DNA of 64,000 nucleotides from Streptantibioticus cattleyicolor NRRL 8057 = DSM 46488 (GTDB taxonomy: Bacteria > Actinomycetota > Actinomycetes > Streptomycetales > Streptomycetaceae). Below are positions 59,897 to 64,000 of the stretch, in pieces (position 1 is the stretch's first letter; the number at the start of each line of letters is the position of its first letter). The position numbers were made by a program, and so were the translations under genes. The notes under the pieces were generated by a model. The model made no database searches. It saw only the letters and a program-made list of their open reading frames with translations, and was not told the DNA's origin. Location: positions 5,035,228-5,099,227 of the forward strand of contig NC_017586.1 in assembly GCF_000240165.1 (NCBI RefSeq), given 5' to 3'.

Positions 59897-60028
59897 GGGA
59901 GGGGGTCCTCTCGTAGGCCCGGGGCGGCGCGGGTCAGGGCGCGCCCGGGTCGATGGGCGAGGTACGGCGGGAGGGGGTGCGGCGGACGACGGTGTGCGCG
60001 GTGGTGGGGGCCGCGCACCCGGATGCGG

Positions 60029-60133
60029 TCAGCGCGCACATCGCGCCTGGCCGCCCCGCCCGCTGCCGAGCGTGCCGCTGCCGATCCGGCCGCCCTCCTT
60101 GGCGAAGCGGTCGTAGAAACCCCCGGTCGCCAT
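60029..60133 (-). CDS. Possible 34-residue small protein downstream of cysN
   Basis: An ATG two bases after the cysN stop opens a frame reading MATGGFYDRFAKEGGRIGSG and ending GQARCAR before a TGA. Codon bias is coding-like in the first 20 residues (GCG, ACC, TTC, GAC, AAG, GAG). The Shine-Dalgarno would be GAGGG inside cysN. I know no such family. It could be a short coupled peptide or chance. The remaining gap up to ssuA (59897-60028) holds nothing else I recognise. Confidence 0.3.
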   Translation of the reverse strand: MATGGFYDRFAKEGGRIGSGTLGSGRGGQARCAR

Positions 60134-60135
60134 CG

Positions 60136-61461
60136 CTAGAAGTCCCAGCCCTCGCCGGCCGGGGCCGGGGCGGCGCCGGCGAACGCCTCGCCGGCCATGC
60201 CCGCGGTCAGCGTGGCGCCGTCGGCCGGGTCGATCAGCACGAACGAACCGGTGCGCCGCGAGTCGGCGTACGCGTCCAGCGGCAGTGGCTCCGCGGTACG
60301 CAGCACCACCGCGCCGATGTCGTTGACGCCCAACTCCTCCGGGGCGGTGTGGTGGGCCAGTTCGGCGCCGAGGTCGATGCGGTACGGCAGCTCCCTCACG
60401 ATCGCCTTGACGGTGCGCGTACCGTGCTTGAGCAGCACCCGCATCCCCACCCGCAGCGGATGTTCGTGCAGGTGGCAGACGGTGGCCCGGATGTCGCGGG
60501 TGGTGGCGGGGGCGCCTTCGGCGGGGGCGAGGAGGTCGCCGCGGGAGATGTCGAGGTCGTCGGCGAGGAGCACGGTGACCGACTGCGGCGCCCAGGCCAG
60601 CTCCACCGGCCGGCCCAGCAGGTCGATGCCGGTGATGGTGCTGGTGGCGCCGGAGGGCAGCACGGTGACCCGGTCGCCGACGCGCAGCACACCGGAGGCG
60701 ATCTGCCCGGCGTAGCCGCGGTAGTCGGGGTGGTCGGCGGTCTGCGGGCGGATCACGTACTGGACGGGGAAGCGCGCCGGGACGCCGGACGGGTCGGAGC
60801 CGACCGGTACGGTCTCCAGGTGCTCCAGCACGGTCGGGCCGCCGTACCAGTCCATGTGCGCGGACGGGGTCACCACGTTGTCACCGGCCAGGGCGGAGAT
60901 CGGGATCGCGGTGACCTCGGGTATGCCCAGCGAGGCGGCGTACCCGGTGAACTCCTCGGCGATGGCGGCGAAGACCGGCTCGGCGTAGTCGACCAGGTCC
61001 ATCTTGTTGACCGCCAGCACCACGTGCGGGACGCGCAGCAGGGCGGCGACCGCGGCGTGCCGGCGGGTCTGCTCCACCACGCCGTTGCGGGCGTCGACCA
61101 GGATGACGGTCAGCTCGGCGGTGGAGGCCCCGGTGACCATGTTGCGGGTGTACTGCACGTGGCCCGGGGTGTCGGCCAGGATGAAGCGGCGCCGGGCGGT
61201 GGCGAAGTACCGGTAGGCGACGTCGATGGTGATGCCCTGTTCCCGTTCGGCGCGCAGGCCGTCGGTGAGCAGGGCGAGGTCGGGGGCGTCCTGCCCGCGC
61301 CGCCGGGAGGCGTGCTCGACGGCCTCCAACTGGTCGGCGAGGACCGACTTGGAGTCGTGCAGCAGCCGCCCCACCAGGGTGGACTTGCCGTCGTCGACGG
61401 AGCCCGCGGTGGCGAACCGCAGCAGCGAGGTGGCCGCCAGCTCTTCGGTGGTGGTGCTCAT
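60136..61461 (-). CDS. cysN: Sulfate adenylyltransferase subunit 1 (GTPase)
   Basis: 441 residues, a translation-factor-like GTPase whose hydrolysis drives APS formation by CysD. G1 GSVDDGKSTLVGRLLHD, G2 region EREQGITIDVAYRYF, G3 ADTPGHVQYTRNM and G4 NKMDLVDY are present. It lacks the C-terminal APS kinase domain, which is here a separate gene (cysC). Its ATG directly follows the cysD stop (TAGATG). It sits in the middle of the sulfur operon. Confidence 0.94.
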   Translation of the reverse strand: MSTTTEELAATSLLRFATAGSVDDGKSTLVGRLLHDSKSVLADQLEAVEHASRRRGQDAPDLALLTDGLRAEREQGITIDVAYRYFATARRRFILADTPGHVQYTRNMVTGASTAELTVILVDARNGVVEQTRRHAAVAALLRVPHVVLAVNKMDLVDYAEPVFAAIAEEFTGYAASLGIPEVTAIPISALAGDNVVTPSAHMDWYGGPTVLEHLETVPVGSDPSGVPARFPVQYVIRPQTADHPDYRGYAGQIASGVLRVGDRVTVLPSGATSTITGIDLLGRPVELAWAPQSVTVLLADDLDISRGDLLAPAEGAPATTRDIRATVCHLHEHPLRVGMRVLLKHGTRTVKAIVRELPYRIDLGAELAHHTAPEELGVNDIGAVVLRTAEPLPLDAYADSRRTGSFVLIDPADGATLTAGMAGEAFAGAAPAPAGEGWDF

Positions 61462-62397
61462 CTAGAAATACCCCTCGCGCTTGCGGTCTTCCATCGCGGC
61501 CTCGGAGAGCTTGTCGTCGGCGCGGGTGGCGCCGCGTTCGGTGAGCCGGCTCGCCGCGATCTCGGCGATCACCTGCTCGATGGTGGCCGCGTCGGAGTCG
61601 ACGGCGCCGGTGCAGGACATGTCGCCGACGGTGCGGTAGCGGATCAGCCGGCGCTCGACCGGCTCGCCGTCCTTCGGCCCGCCCCACGCGCCGGCCGTCA
61701 GCCACATCCCGGCACGGCGGAAGACGTCACGTTCGTGGGCGTAGTAGATCGGCGGCAGTTCGATGCCCTCGCGGGCGATGTACTGCCACACGTCCAGCTC
61801 GGTCCAGTTCGACAGCGGGAAGACCCGGACGTGTTCGCCGGGCGCGTGCCGGCCGTTGTACAGCTGCCACAGCTCGGGGCGCTGGCGGCGCGGGTCCCAG
61901 GCGCCGAACTCGTCGCGCAGCGAGAAGACACGTTCCTTCGCCCGCGCCTTCTCCTCGTCGCGCCGTCCGCCGCCGAAGACCGCGTCGTAGCGGCCCTCGC
62001 CGATGGCGTCCAGCAGCGGCACGGTCTGCAACGGGTTGCGGGTGCCGTCGGGGCGCTCGCGCAGCCGCCCGTCGTCGATGTAGTCCTGCACGCTCGCCAC
62101 GTGCAGCCGCAGGCCGTGCCGGGCCACCGTGCGGTCGCGGAACTCGATGACCTCGGGGAAGTTGTGCCCGGTGTCCACGTGCAGCAGCCCGAAGGGCACC
62201 GGCGCCGGGGCGAACGCCTTGAGCGCCAGGTGGAGCATGACGATGGAGTCCTTGCCGCCGGAGAAGAGGATCACCGGCCGCTCGAACTCGCCCGCCACCT
62301 CGCGGAAGATGTGCACCGCCTCGGACTCCAGCGCGTCCAGGTGCGACAGCGCGTACGGGTTCTCCACGCCCTCGCTGATCTCGGTCACCGTCGTCAC
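61462..62397 (-). CDS. cysD: Sulfate adenylyltransferase subunit 2
   Basis: 311 residues of the PAPS-reductase-like PP-loop family. It forms adenylylsulfate from ATP and sulfate together with CysN. The loop is VILFSGGKDSIVMLHLAL, followed by LLHVDTGHNFPEVIEFRD and a C-terminal LTERGATRADDKLSEAAMED. The GTG at 62397 overlaps the cysC stop (GTGA), and its own stop abuts cysN. Confidence 0.95.
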   Translation of the reverse strand: MTTVTEISEGVENPYALSHLDALESEAVHIFREVAGEFERPVILFSGGKDSIVMLHLALKAFAPAPVPFGLLHVDTGHNFPEVIEFRDRTVARHGLRLHVASVQDYIDDGRLRERPDGTRNPLQTVPLLDAIGEGRYDAVFGGGRRDEEKARAKERVFSLRDEFGAWDPRRQRPELWQLYNGRHAPGEHVRVFPLSNWTELDVWQYIAREGIELPPIYYAHERDVFRRAGMWLTAGAWGGPKDGEPVERRLIRYRTVGDMSCTGAVDSDAATIEQVIAEIAASRLTERGATRADDKLSEAAMEDRKREGYF

Positions 62398-62939
62398 GCC
62401 AGTCCCCTCTCCCTGAGCAGCGCGTTGAGTGCCTCGGCGGACTCGGCCACCGTCCGGTCGTGGGTGTGCAGACGCAGGTCGGGGGCCTCGGGGGCCTCGT
62501 ACGGGTCGTCCACCCCGGTCAGCCCGGACAGCTCGCCGGCCGCCTGCTTGGCGTAGAGCCCCTTGACGTCGCGGACCGAGCAGACCTCCACCGGGGTGGC
62601 CACGTGCACCTCCAGGTACGGGGTGCCGTGCTGCTCGTGGCGCTTGCGCACCGCCTCCCGGCTGTCCGCGTACGGCGCGATGACCGGCACCAGCGCCTTG
62701 ACGCCGTGGGACGCCAGCAGTTGGGCGACGAAGCCGACGCGCTGGACGTTGGTGTCCCGGTCGGCCCGGGTGAAGCCCAGCCCGGCGGAGAGGAACTCGC
62801 GGATCTCGTCCCCGTCGAGCACCTCGGCGCGGTGTCCTTCGCCCCGCAGCCGTTCGGCCAGCGCGCGGGCGACGGTGGTCTTGCCGGCGCTGGGCAGCCC
62901 GGTGAGCCAGATCGTGGCCCCCCGTTCCGTCACGCTCAT
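62394..62939 (-). CDS. cysC: Adenylylsulfate kinase
   Basis: 181 residues. P-loop WLTGLPSAGKTTVARALAER, then LDGDEIREFLSAGLGFTRAD and VPVIAPYADSREAVRKRH identify an APS kinase. ATG 62939 has AGGAG with 6-base spacing; an ATG at 62960 lies before that box and is rejected. A kinase together with an APS-type CysH in one operon means PAPS may serve sulfotransferases. It lies between cysH and cysD. Confidence 0.94.
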   Translation of the reverse strand: MSVTERGATIWLTGLPSAGKTTVARALAERLRGEGHRAEVLDGDEIREFLSAGLGFTRADRDTNVQRVGFVAQLLASHGVKALVPVIAPYADSREAVRKRHEQHGTPYLEVHVATPVEVCSVRDVKGLYAKQAAGELSGLTGVDDPYEAPEAPDLRLHTHDRTVAESAEALNALLRERGLA

Positions 62940-62959
62940 CTCATTCTCCTGACGCTTCA

Positions 62960-63673
62960 TCAGCCGTGCAGCCCGCATTCGGTCTTGGCGCGCCCCGCCC
63001 ACCGTCCGGCGCGGGCGTCCTCGCCCTCCAGCACCCGGCGGGTGCACGGCGCGCAGCCGATGGAGGGGTAGCCGTCCAGCAGCAGCGGGTTGGTCAGCAC
63101 GCCGTGTTCGGCCACGTAGGCGTCGACGTCGTCCTGGGTCCAGCGGGCGATCGGGGAGATCTTCACCTTGCGGCGCCGCTCGTCCCAGCCGACCACCGGG
63201 GTGCCGGCCCGGGTCGGCGACTCGTCGCGGCGCAGCCCGGTGGCCCACGCCTGGTAGCCGCGCAGCCCCTCCTCCAGCGGCCGGACCTTGCGCAGCGCGC
63301 AGCACAGGTCGGGGTCGCGGTCGTGCAGCCGCGGCCCGTACTCGGCGTCCTGCTCGGCCACCGTCCGCCGCGGCGTCAGCGTGATGACGTTGACGTCCAT
63401 CACCGCGGCCACCGCGTCCCGGGTGCCGATGGTCTCCGGGAAGTGGTAGCCGGTGTCGAGGAAGACCACGTCCACCCCGGGGGCGGCGCGGGAGGCCAGA
63501 TGGGCCACCACGGCGTCCTCCATGGAGGAGGTCACGCACCAGCGCGGGCCGAAGGTGCGCGCGGCCCAGCCGAGGACGTCGAGCGCGTCGGCGTCCTCCA
63601 GGTCGCGCCCGGCCCGCTCGGCCAGGGCCTTCAGCTCCGCATCGGTGCGGCCGTCCACTCCGGTTCCGGTCAT
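62960..63673 (-). CDS. cysH: Adenylylsulfate (APS) reductase, [4Fe-4S] type
   Basis: 237 residues. VTSSMEDAVVAHLASRA replaces the usual SGG-type PP-loop start, with VVFLDTGYHFPETIGTRD. Cysteine pairs CC (DPDLCCALRKV) and CAPC (IGCAPCTRR), the iron-sulfur ligands of APS-reducing CysH, are present, and the C-terminal catalytic cysteine is in KTECGLHG. It reduces APS to sulfite. Its ATG overlaps the stop of the zinc-ribbon gene (ATGA). Confidence 0.94.
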   Translation of the reverse strand: MTGTGVDGRTDAELKALAERAGRDLEDADALDVLGWAARTFGPRWCVTSSMEDAVVAHLASRAAPGVDVVFLDTGYHFPETIGTRDAVAAVMDVNVITLTPRRTVAEQDAEYGPRLHDRDPDLCCALRKVRPLEEGLRGYQAWATGLRRDESPTRAGTPVVGWDERRRKVKISPIARWTQDDVDAYVAEHGVLTNPLLLDGYPSIGCAPCTRRVLEGEDARAGRWAGRAKTECGLHG

Positions 63674-63852
63674 CGCGCTCCGTCCTCCCCCGTGTCGTCC
63701 CGCCGCAGGCCGGCGGCGAGCAGCCCGATGAACGCCAGCCGGAAGGCGCGGTTGCAGGCACCGCACTCCCAGGCCCCATGGCCCTCCGGCGACGGCCGCA
63801 GGTCCTCGTCCCCGCAGTAGGGGCAGTAGAAGGGGGCCGCCCGCTCGCTCAT
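63670..63852 (-). CDS. Small zinc-ribbon-like protein of the sulfur operon
   Basis: 60 residues with two CXXC pairs, FYCPYCGDEDL and WECGACNRAF, spaced 16 residues apart, forming a likely zinc ribbon, followed by a hydrophobic LAFIGLLAAGL and an acidic tail. It overlaps both the preceding sirA gene and cysH by four bases, so it is tightly built into the operon. This type of small protein is, as I recall, conserved between sirA and cysH in Streptomyces. A role in metal or thiol handling is only a guess. Confidence 0.8.
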   Translation of the reverse strand: MSERAAPFYCPYCGDEDLRPSPEGHGAWECGACNRAFRLAFIGLLAAGLRRDDTGEDGAR

Positions 63853-64000
63853 GACAGCGCCTCCTCGGAGGCCCGCGCCGTCCAGTCGGCGAACCGCTCA
63901 CCGGCGGTGCGCTCGGCCAGGTAGCGGCGGAGCACCCGCTCGATGTAGTCGGGGAGTTCGGCGGCGGTGACCTTCAGCCCGCGCACCTTGCGGCCGAACC
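63849..64000 (-). CDS. sirA: Ferredoxin-type sulfite reductase, C-terminal end (5' part outside window)
   Basis: Only the last ~50 residues are in the window: FGRKVRGLKVTAAELPDYIE followed by RVLRRYLAERTAG and a terminal EEALS. This resembles the C-terminus of actinobacterial sirohaem sulfite/nitrite reductases, and the following cysHCDN genes support sulfite reductase. It overlaps the zinc-ribbon gene by four bases and is presumably first in the operon. Confidence 0.85.
   Translation of the reverse strand, partial: FGRKVRGLKVTAAELPDYIERVLRRYLAERTAGERFADWTARASEEALS

Noticed and set aside
1-64000. CRISPR arrays, tRNA or rRNA genes, insertion sequences, prophage
   Set aside because: No regularly spaced short repeats, no cloverleaf or rRNA sequence and no transposase or phage proteins were seen; a dedicated tRNA scan was not possible.

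Overview
The window reads as a core chromosomal segment of a Streptomyces-type actinomycete. GC content is very high with strong GC bias at third codon positions, GTG and TTG starts are frequent, and genes sit in short, often translationally coupled operons. The gene order ngcEFG - rok7B7 - xylFGH - dxs, followed by fadAB - rnd - whiI - DUF3000 - hemE, is the order I remember from the Streptomyces coelicolor SCO6005-SCO6031 neighbourhood. The sporulation regulator whiI points to Streptomyces or a very close genus. I saw no rRNA, tRNA, CRISPR array, insertion sequence or prophage.

Layout. 1-8.1 kb: sugar uptake, with the GlcNAc/chitobiose transporter ngcEFG (ngcE cut by the window edge), the ROK repressor rok7B7 and the xylose-type transporter xylFGH. 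8.2-14.9 kb: dxs, an amino-acid permease, a GT-C membrane glycosyltransferase, a NYN-type protein and a DsbA-fold protein that has lost its active-site cysteines. 14.9-18.2 kb: the fatty-acid beta-oxidation pair fadA-fadB. 18.5-25.7 kb: rnd, a repeat-rich gap, whiI behind a sigma-WhiG-like promoter, DUF3000, and the coproporphyrin-route haem genes hemE-hemY(cgoX)-hemQ. 25.7-28.0 kb: a three-gene unit of a DUF692/MNIO-type enzyme, a SCO6045-like partner and a TIGR04222-type membrane protein. 28.2-29.9 kb: a P-loop protein, an SMI1/KNR4 gene with atypical codons and a TTA codon, and an orphan gene fragment. 29.9-41.2 kb: PTH2-type hydrolase, a small ABC exporter, msrB, murC, a NarL-type two-component system, a second repeat-rich gap, an FtsX/LolD-type ABC pair, a conserved stress-like protein, a RibD-C reductase and zapE. 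41.3-52.8 kb: trehalose/glycogen genes (treZ, treY, glgX) interleaved with a P-loop NTPase, a membrane-anchored Venus-flytrap protein and a DUF1707-FHA protein. 53.1-56.1 kb: an SAV2148-type HEPN protein, a DEDDh exonuclease and an APH-fold kinase. 56.2-64 kb: a sulfur-assimilation operon on the minus strand (sirA end, zinc-ribbon protein, cysH, cysC, cysD, cysN, an ABC transporter of the sulfonate/nitrate type, and a sirohydrochlorin chelatase).

How the genes work together. The sugar transporters are next to their likely ROK repressor. The haem block runs from uroporphyrinogen to coprohaem decarboxylation. The sulfur operon couples uptake, sulfate activation, APS reduction, sulfite reduction and sirohaem iron insertion. 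treY, treZ and glgX convert glycogen to trehalose, with treZ coupled to the NTPase/receptor pair. The most promising undescribed material is the MNIO-type trio at 25.7-28.0 kb and the NTPase-receptor-treZ operon at 41.3-46.7 kb. Both are inferences from sequence features and gene arrangement only.
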